Source of the DNA: Climacium dendroides
Lineage: Eukaryota; Streptophyta; Bryopsida; Hypnales; Climaciaceae
NCBI GenBank assembly: GCA_950106755.1
Contig: OX467092.1
Span: forward strand, 9,734,001-9,798,000
DNA: 64,000 bases
Direction of reading: 5' to 3'
Every line of letters begins with the position of its first letter. The stretch's first letter is position 1. The translations under genes were made by a program, and so were the position numbers. This document shows positions 12,620-24,879 of this stretch, piece by piece. The notes beneath the pieces were generated by a model. It was not told the DNA's origin. It ran no database searches and was given only the letters and a program-made list of their open reading frames with translations.

Positions 12620-13490
12620 ATCGATCAATTGAGCTGCTGCCGTGCCTGCTCGGACCCGGACCCGTTCCGCAGTGTCAGCAGAAGCAACAAGCCTTTTCCC
12701 AGTTCACGCGAACGAGTGTAGGCATAACTTAAGCTCTGGCCACCGGACGTGGCATGGCGGTGCTTTATGTGCGCTTCCCAAGGCCCATGTGCTTCGTTTT
12801 TTCTCAGGTATCTGTTTCGATTCGATTTCTTGGGTTTGGGTACAAAGTGGAAGAAAGAAACTGATCAACCCCACGCCGTGTGCATCTACAGTAGCTCCAT
12901 GAGTGCATGCCACAAAAACAAAACCAGGCAAGAACCCAAAGGAATTAAGCATGTGCTACAATAAAAAACCTTGCAGCTCTGATCGATCTCCACGGTTGGT
13001 TCTTGCTCCAAAGTCGTGGCTCCATGAGTGCGTGCCACGACGGACGACGGGAGGTCAGGCTTGTGGCTAGCTTGTCCGATCGATTCTCCGTGATCGATCT
13101 TTCGTCTCTGTCTTTCCGACCCACTCATCGATCCCAGATTCGCAGAGTGACAAACGATCCAGCGCAGTCCATGAGTGGGTGGGTCTGGGCCAAGTGGACA
13201 CTGCATGCGCCACTGCGGCACTGTCGAGGAAGTAGGGTTCAAGTAGTTTCGATACTTTCACGAATGCCGAGACGAGGAATCCAGAATCAAACAGCAAGAA
13301 CAGCAGATAAGGAGCAGGAGCTCTAGCACGGAAGGGAAGGAATCGGCAGGCAGGGAGGGAGGACGGACAGACGGAGCTCTGGACTCGATGCGAATCCCGC
13401 TTTACCAGATGCAGTCAGCGCTCCTTTAACTTTGAGAGCCAGTTGCCATTGGGTGGTCGGACCTCTAAACTCGTGGAAGAACTGGCCCTC
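12620..13490. other. GC-rich island, low-copy in this window
   Basis: Composition changes sharply to GC-rich, with CpGs retained and several TCGATCGAT-type motifs (12980, 13077, 13092). Open frames occur on both strands (for example 12642-12902 plus and 12886-13242 minus), but none shows a recognisable domain. The phrase CCATGAGTGCRTGCCAC is repeated at about 12897 and 13021. The island ends exactly where the TIR element at 13491 begins. It could be a gene fragment, a promoter remnant or part of a younger transposon. Confidence 0.4.
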
Positions 13491-14219
13491 CATAACATTG
13501 CTAAGCAAGCTTGGAGGGCTTCCCCATAAAGTAGGAGCCCCGGGCAGTGCAACTTCCTCAAAAATCAAGTGAAGAATTTGTTGTACAATTTGGCAACTTG
13601 ATTTCAAACACAAAAGATCAATAATTATTATGCACATGGCTACTTGTTCTAATATTGTTTAACTTTGTTGACTTTGTCATGTATTTGGAGATCATCCAAC
13701 CAATCAAACCCATCCCCTTCATTAATAATAGGGCCGCACACATGAGGCTAAACGGGGCCAAATGGGGCTAGATGGCAGGACCGAAAAAGGGGGGGTGGGA
13801 TCAAGATCCCTCACTAGGCAACGGGTGATTCCTATAGGGTATGCAAACCGAATGACACTTTCATCAAGCTTTTCCCTACTTGCGTAACTCAATCTACTTC
13901 TAAACTTAATGCTCCAAAGTCTATGCGTAGTTCACAAAACCCACCATCCACCCTAGATTTACCCCGCGTACATTGAGGTGGAGTGCGAGGAAGGCAGGTA
14001 GCGAGACATGCATTGTAGTAGGAGGTTCGGAGGTGGGGGCCTATTGTGAGCATTCCAACCCTCACCAAGCCTCATGTGCACAAGTCTAATCCAACTCTCC
14101 AATTACCCCAACCCAACCAATCTCAACTTTGCAATTATATCTAAATTCCCCCCAAGTATCTAAGGGAGAATTATACCTCTAATTGGGGGGTGAGATCTCA
14201 ACTCGTTAATAATGTTATG
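13491..14219. mobile_element. CATAACAT-ended TIR element, copy 3
   Basis: The ends are CATAACATTGCTAAGC and TTAATAATGTTATG. The conserved C/G-run block lies near 14145-14200. At 729 bp it is the longest of four copies. No coding frame is recognised. Confidence 0.6.
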
Positions 14220-15084
14220 TCAGCCCTAATGTCCTAGAGCAATCAGGTTCTGCCTACCAACTTGACAATGGAAATTTGAAGCTCCCATCCACCTGAAGTT
14301 CATCCACTTGAAGCTCACCCATACAAAAAAAAATTCCACCTGCCCCAATTTGTTGGGCACCCCCCCCATACACACACTTCGGCCCTTGGCCTAATGTCCT
14401 AGGCAATTAGGGTTTCACCTGCCAACCCAACAACAAAAATTTGAAGCCCCTACCCATCAGAAGTCTACCCATATAAAAAAGAATTTTTCCTACCCACTAG
14501 CAATTCGTCAAACCCCCCTCCCTACATTTGGCGAGGGGGGGGGGCATATATTGCACTTTGCAATAAATGGGCAAAAAGTGTCATATACTTTGGAGTGCCA
14601 CCACCATCCCAACATCAAGGAAGTTCATACCTTTATAAGATTTGTATGGCCACCATCACCATCTTCTTATGAATAGAACATATGGTTTTATTAAATTTGA
14701 ATGGCCACCACCACATTCATTGCAAGAAAGCTTATAGTTTTATAAAATTTGTATAGTCAATGTTTAAACTCGTGTTATAGTAATCAAACCTAATTACAAC
14801 ACCTATGTAAATGTAATACTCACACGTTGCATAATGCAATCATGTGGCCTAGATACCTAAAAACTAATTATTTGGGCAAACATATCATATGTCAATGGTT
14901 ACAAGTATATTTCATTCAAAGAAATAGTTTTTATTCCTCTACAAATGACCCTTCAATACTAATGTCAATATATTCAGTAAAAAAACAAAAAAGTCACTTA
15001 AATAAAATTATAAAATTATATAGGAAAATTATAGCCAAATTATTAATAGAGTATATAATTTTCCTATATAATCATAGTTCCTCA
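14220..15084. other. No gene seen
   Basis: The stretch 14220-14560 repeats a CC-rich motif twice (around 14230-14340 and 14395-14510: the AATTTGAAGC block followed by CCCACCTG-like text). From 14560 onward it is AT-rich. The frame at 14827-15087 has no recognised domain and is not called. Confidence 0.3.
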
Positions 15085-16497
15085 TAGAACTATAATTCTT
15101 CTCCAAAGTTTATTCAACTCACATTTGCTAGTACAAATCTCATAGTGGATTGTTTACAAAGGGAGAAGTTCCTTATTTTTTGTGAGATTTGTGAAACAGA
15201 TGAAAGGTTCCATTTGCTTCTTATAAGCGATGAAAGACCAATTGAAATCAATGATGTTATCCATACCCAAGAATGATGGGAAAAACTTCAAAAAAAATTG
15301 AAGTTAATAGAAACCATTAATGGAGTTGGCCTTTTACCCTCAAGTGATACAAAGCAAAGACAGATTGCTTCATTTGAAAATCCGTCATCTATAGTGTCTA
15401 ACCCTCATATTGATCCTAGTTGTAAGCACTTATCATTATATGCCACCACTTCTTCTATATGGAGCAAGTGGAGCACAAACCAAGAAATAGGAGGTACATT
15501 AGATGTTTCTTAGTTGCATTAGAGTGTTGTTTCAAGCTTGTTTTCCTTATTGAAAACCAACCACTATTCACTGGAATTTAAAATAATTAAAAAATCTTAA
15601 AAAAATCTTTTTAAAAAAAATTAAAAAATTTGACATGGCAATGTCAAACTATTGTTGCAACCAAGTTCCCATAGTTCAAAAACTTGTGGGAACTTATAGC
15701 CCTATAGACCATCTGAATTTCATCTAATGTTTACAATCTTATATTGAAAATTGCATTAAATCTAGTCAAAGTTGTCAAGAAACACAACTTTGGGACAAGG
15801 TTCACAAAATTCCTTGTGAACTTCTTTATGATACACTTAATGAGACATGCAAGATTAATATTGTAATACACCGTGTTTATTATACGATGCCTATAAAGCA
15901 TCATAGGGTCACATATTATCGTTGCCGTAGACGTGGGGGAAAAAAAATCCCAAAAGAAAGAAAAGAAGATGTTTCCATTTCAACGTTGAGACGAGTGAAG
16001 AAGTCTATGAAATAACATTGTGAGTTCTAAATGAAAGTAATGGTACCTCTTGGAAAAGAAAAATGCTCTAAGGAATTGAGTATATTCACAGAAGCAGTTA
16101 TATTTATATATACAAAATTTAGTGGACATCATCTAGGTATAAAAGTTGACAAATTGTTTCTACCCGAACATCCATTGGTTATTTCCTTTGCGGTGGAGAA
16201 TTTGAAGCACATGATTTCTACATCTACCATGATTGCATTAGCATCTGTTTGAGAAGAAACCAAGATATAAGCCATGGTTGAAGACTTGGAGTGGGCAAAA
16301 TATTGATTTCCAAAGGAAGTTGAGCAACTTTCATACTTCATTAGATGAAATGGCAATTAAAATTTTAATTGTTTCCACAGTCGGAAGTGCTACAGATAAA
16401 GTCGTACTAGAGGGCCTACTCTAATAGACCATTTCAAACAAGTTAAAGTTATAAATAAGTGTTCTAATCCTAAGGAGATCACTTAGTGTATCTATAA

Positions 16498-17043
16498 GAA
16501 ACCACGTGAGTTCAATTGATTTTTTGGACCCCTATATACTTTTTAATACCTAGATGATGTCCACTAAATTTTGTATATACAATTTCAATCTATAGTTTTG
16601 AACTTTATTTAATATTGACTAAAAGTTTAGGGTGTTGAAAATTCCCAACTCAAATAACATATGAAATAATTTCTAAAATAGGTTGAAAAATTAACTAAAA
16701 TGAGAAGTTTTTCAACTCAAATATTTATAGAGAATACATTTGGATGACCATTGCATCATTATTCAAGGAAAATGAAATTTCAATAGAAAGTTATTTTTAG
16801 CAATTTTTTGTTCATTTTTTAGACAATTTTTTCAGAAATAAAATAGGGGTATGAAAATTATTTTTAGCTTTACAGTGTATTTTTTTACTTCAAAAGTTTG
16901 TAACTAATTATAATTAATAAATAAAAATACCAATAATTCACAATATAAACTTTCAAGTAGAAGAATCTTCTCATTTTTGTTTCCTTTTATTTAAATTTTA
17001 GAGCATAAAATAGGGGGTCAAAAATCTTAACGCACGTAGTTTC
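16498..17043. mobile_element. TIR MITE with TAA target duplication (Tourist-like)
   Basis: The left end is GAAACCACGTGAGTT and the right end is the reverse complement of GAAACTACGTGCGTT. TAA flanks both sides (16495-16497 and 17044-17046), which is the 3-bp target typical of PIF/Harbinger-Tourist elements. A second, diverged copy in opposite orientation lies at 39902-40409, sharing the interior block GTTCATTTTTTAGACAATTTT and others. Here it splits the decayed plus-strand coding region. Confidence 0.65.
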
Positions 17044-17956
17044 TAAATGATCTCCCATGGTTCTAATTGTGATTCCTATATAGTTTATGTATTTTGAAAT
17101 GCAATAAAATTTATTATTGTATTCCATTTAACATTTATTTCTTCAAATTGTAGGTGATTTGGAAAGGTTTTCAAAAAGGACTAATAATAAACCTCATCAC
17201 TATCATCTAGCAAGCACTAAGAGACTATTTAAATAGTATGAAAGTATGCCAAAAGATGTTTTGGAAGTATTGGATGGAGACCAAAGGATATTATGTATTT
17301 TGATTGATATTTCTCTTCATACCAGGTACATTGCGTCCCTAAGTGCTTATTTTTGTGACTACGCTTCTCTTATATTGACTTCTAAACATATTCTTATAGT
17401 TCATGTAGTTCAGTTGATAGTGAAGGGCTATTACTTTTATTTAAATGATGAAGAAGTTCCATCTTCAAGTGCAACAATAGAACATGTAGTTTTTCCTATA
17501 TATACAATAGAGACATTGTCAATGATTGTACACCATACAATGGTGAGGGCAAAAAGTTTAGGCAAGTTGTATGTGGAATAGAGAATGTACTTCTAAAATT
17601 GAAGTCAAATATCGGAGAATATAAGGCCAAAGAAATGAAGTATAAGATTAGAATCATGAGGGGATGCACTAATTAATTCAATTACAAAGCTTTTTACATT
17701 TGCAAGGCCTTATCCTATTACACTTCTATGTAGAGGTTTTATTTTACCCATTCAAGAGAATGTGCAATGTACAAGACTGGAACATGGTAGGAGTTCCAAA
17801 AAAAAAGCTACAATGGAAGAAGGCATGACCTCACTTTCAAGGCATGTCCAACCTATATTGAAACTTCCACCCTACAAATTAGTGTCTACAAAATGAAAGA
17901 GGACTATTTTCCAAGAATTCCAAAGGTACTTTGTGATGTATGCTTCAGACACAATA

Positions 17957-18197
17957 ATGCCATATTTAACTACTTTTGGACTTTGCAAAGTCCAAAATTG
18001 GTAAAGGGACATCTAAGACAGTTGTAGATTTTGATTTCTATAGATTTTAGGAATCTAGATATGATATAGATTTTGGACTAGGTGGTTTGAAAAATGTACA
18101 ACAAGTTTAGATTTTAGATATCTATGACAACCGGAGATCTCCCGTTGGATAGAGTCCAAAATTCCCTGAAAAGTCCAAAAGTAGTTAAATATGGCAT
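17957..18197. mobile_element. 241-bp TIR MITE inserted in decayed ORF
   Basis: The first 28 bases (starting ATGCCATATTTAACTACTTT) are exactly repeated in inverse orientation at the right end. A 22-bp perfect palindrome centred on TGCAA lies just inside the left end. Flanks are ATA on the left and ATT on the right, so the target duplication is unclear. The reading frame of the surrounding pseudogene resumes shortly after the element. Confidence 0.7.
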
Positions 18198-18508
18198 ATT
18201 ATAGTCTCTTGTCATGACAATTGAAATCTACTTGAAGCAATGTGACATAGTTGGTAGAAAACAATGTTTTCCATGTTTTATTAATCAAATATAAGTTGCC
18301 TAATACATTGAGTAAGCAATTGGGTTGTAGCATACAAATTTCTATACTTCTTCAAAAAATTATAGATACTTATAGATACTTAAACATCACATGTAAATGA
18401 TCCAACTACATTAAAGACAAGAAACAAATTCTAAACATTAGAAGTAGAATTATAATGCATCACATACTAAAACACTAATACAAATATATCATTATGAGTT
18501 TGACATTT

Positions 18509-19337
18509 CTACTTTTTATCTTTACTCTTGCCTTTGCCTTTGCCTTGGAACTTGAGCTTAGTCTTAGTCTTAAGGTTAGGCTTAGCCTTCTCAATGTCTT
18601 TAAATGTAGATGGAGTTGGACCTCCCTCTTCAATAATCATACTCTCTAAAGCTCTTTCTTGATCTTCAAAAGATGAAGCTTTTTTATCTTCAAAGGCATT
18701 TTTTGGGTCTTCATGGATGGAGAGTTTCTACTTCCCCATTTGCTTGGTCTTCCAATCTTCTTTTCATAGGCTCTCACTTTCCTACAAAATCTTGTCATAG
18801 TGGAAGTCATTAGCTTGAAGTAGATTTATAAGATGAGATGTCTTTACATACTCACAGTCTTCCTAATCCTAATCTACAAAATTCCATATTAGAAAAAAAA
18901 TAAAGAATTGAGTGTCCTATGAATATGAAACACATGTAAAACATGTAAAAAAGAAAAAATGGAGCTCAAATAATTGAGATGAAAACCAAATACATTACAT
19001 TGTGCAAACTCAAACACATAATTCAATAGAAAAATAAAAACACAAATAAATGAAGTATGCTAAGATAAAGATCTTAGCATTTGCTTTGGCATTCTCACTA
19101 CAAAAAAAACAAGGGTATAAGTGACTTGTCCACAATGACTTCAAGCACAACAATGAGTACAAAATGACTATTTTGCAGTCATTGTGAATAACAAATGACT
19201 ACTACAATCATTGTGGATAAGTAATTTATACCCTTGTTTTTTTGTAGTATCTTCTCATTTTCTCTATCTTTTCTAGCCTTCTTTACTTCTTTTGCACTCT
19301 CATCCCATTTCCAAACCCTCTCCCTCTTTGAAGCCAT
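18509..19337 (-). pseudogene. Decayed lysine-rich ORF, minus strand, split by a CACTA MITE
   Basis: Reading the minus strand, an ATG at 19337 opens a charged segment (MASKRERVWKWDESAKEVKK...). The frame enters the MITE at 19249. If the MITE and one copy of its TCT target are removed, the frame continues without a break into ENEKNAKANAKI. After an apparent intron with acceptor TTTTGTAG near 18887, it runs down to a TAG at 18509-18511. That second exon includes HLINLLQANDFHYDKI and ends in a Lys/Gly-rich tail (KFQGKGKGKSKDKK). Three in-frame stops in the second exon mark it as dead. The family is not recognised. The ORF converges on the decayed plus-strand ORF, with 214 bp between their stops, so they may be the two genes of one element. 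Confidence 0.55.
19096..19249. mobile_element. CACTA-type MITE, 154 bp, TSD TCT
   Basis: It begins CACTACAAAAAAAACAAGGG and ends in the reverse complement of a near-identical sequence (terminal G to A at the last base). The inverted repeats extend about 45 bp, through the CCACAATGA block. The 3-bp duplication TCT flanks it at 19093-19095 and 19250-19252, as expected for CACTA/En-Spm elements. The whole element can fold into one hairpin. Confidence 0.85.
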
Positions 19338-19866
19338 GATGACTTTAGTCTAATCTCAAAATCATACTTAAACGCAATACTCAAACCCATTCAAAAACAT
19401 AAAGTTAGAATTCAAAACACAAAAAAATTCTATTAGTGTTATGAAAACTACAATGCTTCAAAACTCTAACCTTCAAACTTACAAACTTTCATAAGTTCAA
19501 ATTCAAAAAAAAACGACACTTAAAATTGACACAAATCCAACACTTCAAATTCAAGCTTCAAAAAAACAAAATAAATTGTAAATGCTCTTAACAACCTTAT
19601 ATTTAATAAATCCTTACTCTCACTCTTATAAAAACAAAAAAAATCTTAAACTAAAGCGCAAGAGTGATCATACAATTCTTTCTACAATGCATGATCTAAG
19701 TTGAATGAGCCACTATCTACAACTAAGACTATATGGCCACAAATAAAGATGCACTACAAAGACGTAGCCTAGAGTGTGTAGCTTGGAGTGTTGAGATAGA
19801 CCTCTACAACGCAAAGTGTGGTCAATTTGCAAAAAGCCTAAAATAAACTCTTCAAAATCCTAGCAC

Positions 19867-21284
19867 TTAACCCCTAAAGGACAAGGGGGGAGTGAGTATA
19901 ACTCTTGCTTTCTTGACTAACTCTTGTAACAAGTATAATTCTTCATTCATGTGGAATTATTTTGATAATCATCACCATTAAAATGATAGAAGATTCACTC
20001 AGCTTTTCTATGAAAAAAGATCAAATTTATCATATAATTTTCAAGAAAATGACACCATTGACAAGATTGATGAAAAGTACTTGGTTAGGCAATACTTTGT
20101 ACATATATCCAAATTGGTATGTTGACATTGGAGTGCTCAAAAGTACTCCAAAGACTCTGATTTTTTTCCACATGTATATATTATCATGATTTTGATATAT
20201 AATTTATTTTTGAATCATTTTGAGTTGTGGAAACAAAGATATGAGGATTTGTAAAGTGATGGCTACAAGTACCTTTTCTTTTCTCCAAAAATTCACCAAA
20301 AATTGCATAGTTAATCATTTCTTGATCAGATTATACTAACAAATTCAATGAAAAAAATTGTCCAAAATCTCTTTATTGTTTACAAATTGTTAGTGAGGTT
20401 CACATTTCAAATTTTCTACAAATGTAGTTGTAGAAAAGATGGCCTTGTGATCCTTTAGGAATTAATAAATAGATTCTATAGGTAATTCAAAACCAAATCC
20501 AACCTAAAGACCATTACAATAATTACATTGCAAATCTTTGCATTTTCTAATTACATTAACCCCTTCTTTTGGCCTTGTGAAAAACTCAGTAGCTACACTT
20601 CACAAGATCACATTTGTATGAAAAAACTTCCAAAATGGTGGTGCTTATTTGGATTCATTCTTCAAAGCAAGTTGGCTACATGCTTGAAAAATTTCAAATC
20701 ATTTGGAATTGTATAACACATGAAAAAAATTGTAGGTTGAAAGAAATAGAGAATGATTCAAAATACAAAATTGTTAATAATTTTGTTATGGAAACGAAAA
20801 ATGCCAATTCCAATGTTTGAATCTACATCTTATGATTTTTTTTTCCAAAAAATATTGAAAATTGAGTCAATTAAAGGACTTCAAAGTTTATTTTAGGGTA
20901 GAAAATCCATAACTATTCACATATTAAAACTCCTCATAACTTTTGACTCACTAAACAAAATGGAATGATTCAAAGCTTTATACGTATATATAACTTTAGA
21001 AAACCAATTTCAAATTTTTGCTTTTGAAAAATTGAGTGAAAAAAGAAATATTTTTTATGTGTCCGGATTTCCCATTTACAAACAAAAAGTAACATATTAG
21101 GCCATGACTTTTGACTTGTATTTCTAAATGTCATGTAATTTAATGCATATGAAAGATATACCTCGTCCCCACCTTCTCTTAAAATTTCAGTTTGAAAGAT
21201 GCAAATTTTCATTCACATGTACCTATCTAAAAATCTAAAATATTTATATTGCCAAAAAATACATGTTGGTTCTTTAGGGGTTAA
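19867..21284. mobile_element. TTAA-flanked F1 element, long copy
   Basis: It starts TTAACCCCTAAAGGACAAGG and ends GGTTCTTTAGGGGTTAA. The right part (20850-21284) aligns with the right half of the copy at 58659-59521 through CATAACTTTTGAC and AATGGAATGATTCAAAGC. At 1.4 kb it is longer than the other copies and may contain a further insertion or two merged copies. Open frames inside are short. Confidence 0.55.
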
Positions 21285-23329
21285 ATCTCTATTGTAGCCA
21301 AGGGATTTATAACTCTCTTGAAGAGGTCACTAGCCTAAATCTAAGAAAGTTGTCATTTATACTTAATAGCTAAAATTTAAAAACTTGCACTACTCCATTA
21401 CCAAGCTCCAAAATTGAACATTAAAGTTTTCTTTTTTCCATCCAACTAAAAATAAACTTTGAAAATTGAAACCTTCAATCTTCAATGGACATCATTGGTT
21501 GTATGGAAAGCAACAAATGTTATTTTACATTCTAATCTTCATATTTGAGAGAAATTATAGGTTATTCTAATATGTGTCTAATTGATAAAAATTTCATATA
21601 TGCATTATACTTTAAACAATCACAATAATTTGATTATTTCATGGCTTCATTCGACTATTTTCTTAGTTGTGACTTCAAGTTGAACCTATGGTCACAAAGT
21701 GCACCCTATATCTATCAATACATAAATACCATTGGTTTCAGCTCTCATATTTTATTTTTTTAATTCAAAAGAAATTGGACTTTTGTTTCATAAATTAACT
21801 AAACCCCACATGTTTTCATTGGTTCTCTCAAAATCTTTTGGATTCCCTCAATTGAAAAGACATTGTAGACTTCAATTTTAGTTTTATGACTTTGAAGTTC
21901 TATTAATTTTGTCTCGACTTTATTTCATCTCTTTCATCCTTGCTTCATTTCACTGTTTTAGTTTTAGTTTCAAAGTGAATCTTATATATGTCAATACATA
22001 AATCCCAGAGGTCACATCAAAAATCACTTAAACTAATTCCAACATGAACTCATCAATAGAAAGGACCTGCTTTGCATCTATAGGGTCCACATAAGATCTT
22101 TGGATTTTTGTATTGATAAATATAGAATTCAATAAGTTCAACGCCTCTTGTTGATCTACATACACCTCAAAAGTCTATTATAATGAATTCACTATTACCA
22201 TGATTTCCATTCACATTCATTGAATTCTAAAGACTTTTAATACTCAAGGGTCAAGCCTATAATAATTTTTGCAGACTTCATTTTGCAAGTACTTATGAAT
22301 ATAATTTATTGTATTTATTGTTTAGAGACATGATTAGATGTCTTCTATTAGTTGTAAAAATTTGAAATTACCGTGGACTTTAAAATGAAAAGTGAAATTT
22401 CTCCAAGTTTATATCATAGTATTGAATATCATTTACATTATTTTATATTGTGTCATTCTAAAATTAGAAAATTAGAACTCAATGGTTGCAAATTCATTTT
22501 TCAAAACTTGGTAATTAATCATTTTTAAAAATTCTATATTTTAAATAGAATTACAAATGAATAGCTAAAGAATATTAATTAAAAATAGAATTACTATAGA
22601 AATCTAATGCTTTCTAGATTCCAACATTTGAGTGTAAATTCCATCGCCAAGGTCTCTTGTCCAAAACAAACCTTATAACTCTTTAATCATGTGTTATTGA
22701 TAGGACGGAGAGCAATGAAGTATTTAAATTTGAAAAATCAACACTCTTCGCAAAAAGACTTTTGACATATGAAAAATAGGATAGAATTTGTTGCAAAAAA
22801 AGATATGTGAAATGTTTCAATAGTTTGCAACATTTCATTGAGAACATATTTGGATGTCATCAAGTTTTAGCAAGAACAAATGAATAAAAAAAATTGTGTA
22901 GATTAGACATGACCAATGAAATAGTGACAAAATTTGCATTTAATAAGCCAATGAATTGAATTTGACTCACACTATTATTGGTTGTTATCCACAATATAAC
23001 TAGGCCTAATGCAACTACGTAGTTTGTAAGATTTTGTTCCTTTAAAAGTGCAATAAATAAAATCTAAAATTGACATAAAGAATACCTTAATTTAATATGT
23101 GGAGCAATGTAGTGATGAAGTGATATAACCTCAATGATTGCTTTGAGTTTTTTTAAGGCCCCCCCAAAATGCACTTTTTTAGACATTCTTGCACTTAACG
23201 GACGTAGCATTACACTTGGCTTGTACTCCATGGAAAAACAACATTTGGTGATGGGAGGAATCAAATACATCAAATACATCATTATTCTTTATATAAAAGA
23301 TTTCTTTGTAAATTTTGCATAAAAGAGGA
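21285..23329. other. No gene seen
   Basis: This is AT-rich DNA with no open frame of interest, no readable element ends and no tandem structure that I could detect. Confidence 0.3.
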
Positions 23330-23860
23330 GGTCTTGTACAATGGTTTGACTTCCAATGAAAGCTTTAGGATTTTCTTAAACCAACTATTCACACAATGCC
23401 CAAAAGGATGATTTCCACAGTCATATGCCCGTCCTTTAACCTTTAAACATTGAGGCGGGGGTTCGGCGTCTGATGGATGACAAACAATCTTTTAGTGTAG
23501 GACAAAAGTGAATCCTTAGAATTGTGTGTGAAAAGGGGAGATTTTCTACATCACTTTGACTTCCAATGAGTGCTTTTGGATTTTTTTGACCAATGATTTC
23601 TACAATATCAAAATGGATGATTTCCACGGTCACCAATCCGTTCTGTAACCCATAAATGACAAGGCAAATGTTTTTGTCCGATGAATGGCAAGGAATTTTC
23701 CTACGTAGGGCAGAAATGCAACTATTCATCCTCTAAATTAAGGGTGGAAAGGGGAGATCTTCTATAGTAGTTTGACTCTCAATGAATATTTTTGGTTTTT
23801 TCAAACTAGATATCACACGATTCCAAAAGGGTTGATTTTCTACAGTCACTAGCCTAGTAT
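23330..23860. repeat. Tandem trio of about 213-bp units (F2)
   Basis: The landmark TGATTTCCAC/TGATTTTCTAC recurs at about 23409, 23619 and 23831, giving a period near 210 bp. Each unit carries the ordered blocks GATGGATGACA, GTGCAACTATTC-like, AAAGGGGAGAT, TTTGACTTCCAATGA and GTCAC. The last unit abuts the F3 element at 23861. Confidence 0.65.
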
Positions 23861-24450
23861 TTAACCCTGGAGCACTCCGACGTCCATTTTGTAGACAATG
23901 AACAGATTCATCAGATTCTTGTTTCTGTCTCGTTCTTGCTTGGATGAAAGTCATTCTAATTTTAGGTGATACTTGAATAAGTTTCTTGTCTAATCTAATG
24001 GTTGGATTTGGTGTTATTAGAGTACATATTTTTCTAAAATTACAAATGTCAAAGTGTGTCAAGTGGTCAAATTGCATTGACTCTAGTTCAAAACTAGATT
24101 TGCAAAAATGAGGTCATAGATATAAAGAACACAAAAATTTCAAAAAATCATCATATGAACAGAATCTCATTTCAGATCCATTCCAACCTGAAGTTTTACT
24201 CAAGAAAATGATAGTATTGTGCTTGTAATTGAATTTAGAAGGAATTTTGAAATTTCCCTTTCCAAATTTTATAGAAAATGATTGGTCATAGCATTGGTGA
24301 ATCTAACCGTATGGATGGAACTTAAAACTCAAAACCTACAACTTTTCCTTGCACATCACTTCCAAAATATTCTTCCAAATTGTACTTTATAATGTTTTTT
24401 TTCCCAAATCATCAATTTCGGAGAAGACTCCAAACATTTAGATGTTAGGG
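23861..24450 (+). mobile_element. TTAA-CCCTGGAGCA element (F3), copy 1
   Basis: It begins TTAACCCTGGAGCACTCCGA and extends to about 24450, where GGAGAAGACTCCAAACATT matches the other terminus. Nearly the whole sequence aligns with the reverse complement of 54674-55240, including AAAACTAGATTTGCAAAAATG and GTCAAGTGGTC. No coding potential. Confidence 0.6.
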
Positions 24451-24716
24451 GAGGGCTAAAATTCAAATTCAAAATATTCCTCTAATTAAAATTTTTAAAA
24501 TAAAATAATAATGATGGTAAATTTTTTTTAAAGTATGATTTTAAATTTTTTTTTAAATTTAAATTTTACATGGTGACACGTGTGCGAAGCAGGTCAGCCC
24601 TGGGCATTCCAGGGTGGCATCATTTCGTCATGAATTCAAGATTCTCTGGCTCGTCGGTCTGCAAGCAAATGTCAACATCGAGAAATTCGCACTTCTGTCG
24701 GAACTCTGTTGTCCTG

Positions 24717-24847
24717 AAAAGTTACTAGTATATTACTAGTAAGTTACTGGTAAGTTACTGGTATATTACTGGTATGTTACTGGTATATTACTGGTAAGTT
24801 ACTGGTATATTACTGGTATGTTACTGGTAAGTTACTGGTATATTACC
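24717..24847. repeat. 11-bp minisatellite, about 12 units
   Basis: Eleven-base units of the form RKTTACTGGTA run back to back, alternating mainly between AGTTACTGGTA, TATTACTGGTA and TGTTACTGGTA. The first two units carry CTAGTA in place of CTGGTA. The array is bounded by AAAAGTTACTAG on the left and TATTACCTTGG on the right. Confidence 0.9.
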
Positions 24848-24879
24848 TTGGACCTAACGTGGATGGATCCCAAGGTGGG

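Larger units (their letters stand above)
15085..18294 (+). pseudogene. Decayed transposon-like coding region, plus strand
   Basis: A once-continuous reading frame can be followed in pieces with sensible amino-acid composition and few stops. Segment 15090-15513 has one in-frame TGA near 15277. Segment about 15634-16015 has one TAA, a short motif YYRCRRRGGKK and ends in a basic tail. Segment 16031-16350 contains FSGHHLG and LFLPEHPLVI. Segment 17154-17956 follows a plausible acceptor (CAAATTGTAG) and includes DVLEVLDGDQR, with at least one frameshift near 17580. A Cys-containing tail (CDIVGRKQCFPC) continues to a TAA at 18292. Two later insertions split it, at 16498-17043 and 17957-18197. I cannot name the protein family. 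Its repeat-rich setting and its convergence on the decayed ORF at 18509-19337 suggest an extinct two-gene DNA transposon. Confidence 0.5.

Noticed and set aside
24717..24847. CRISPR-like array
   Set aside because: The 11-bp units are contiguous with no spacers, so this is a minisatellite in a eukaryotic sequence.
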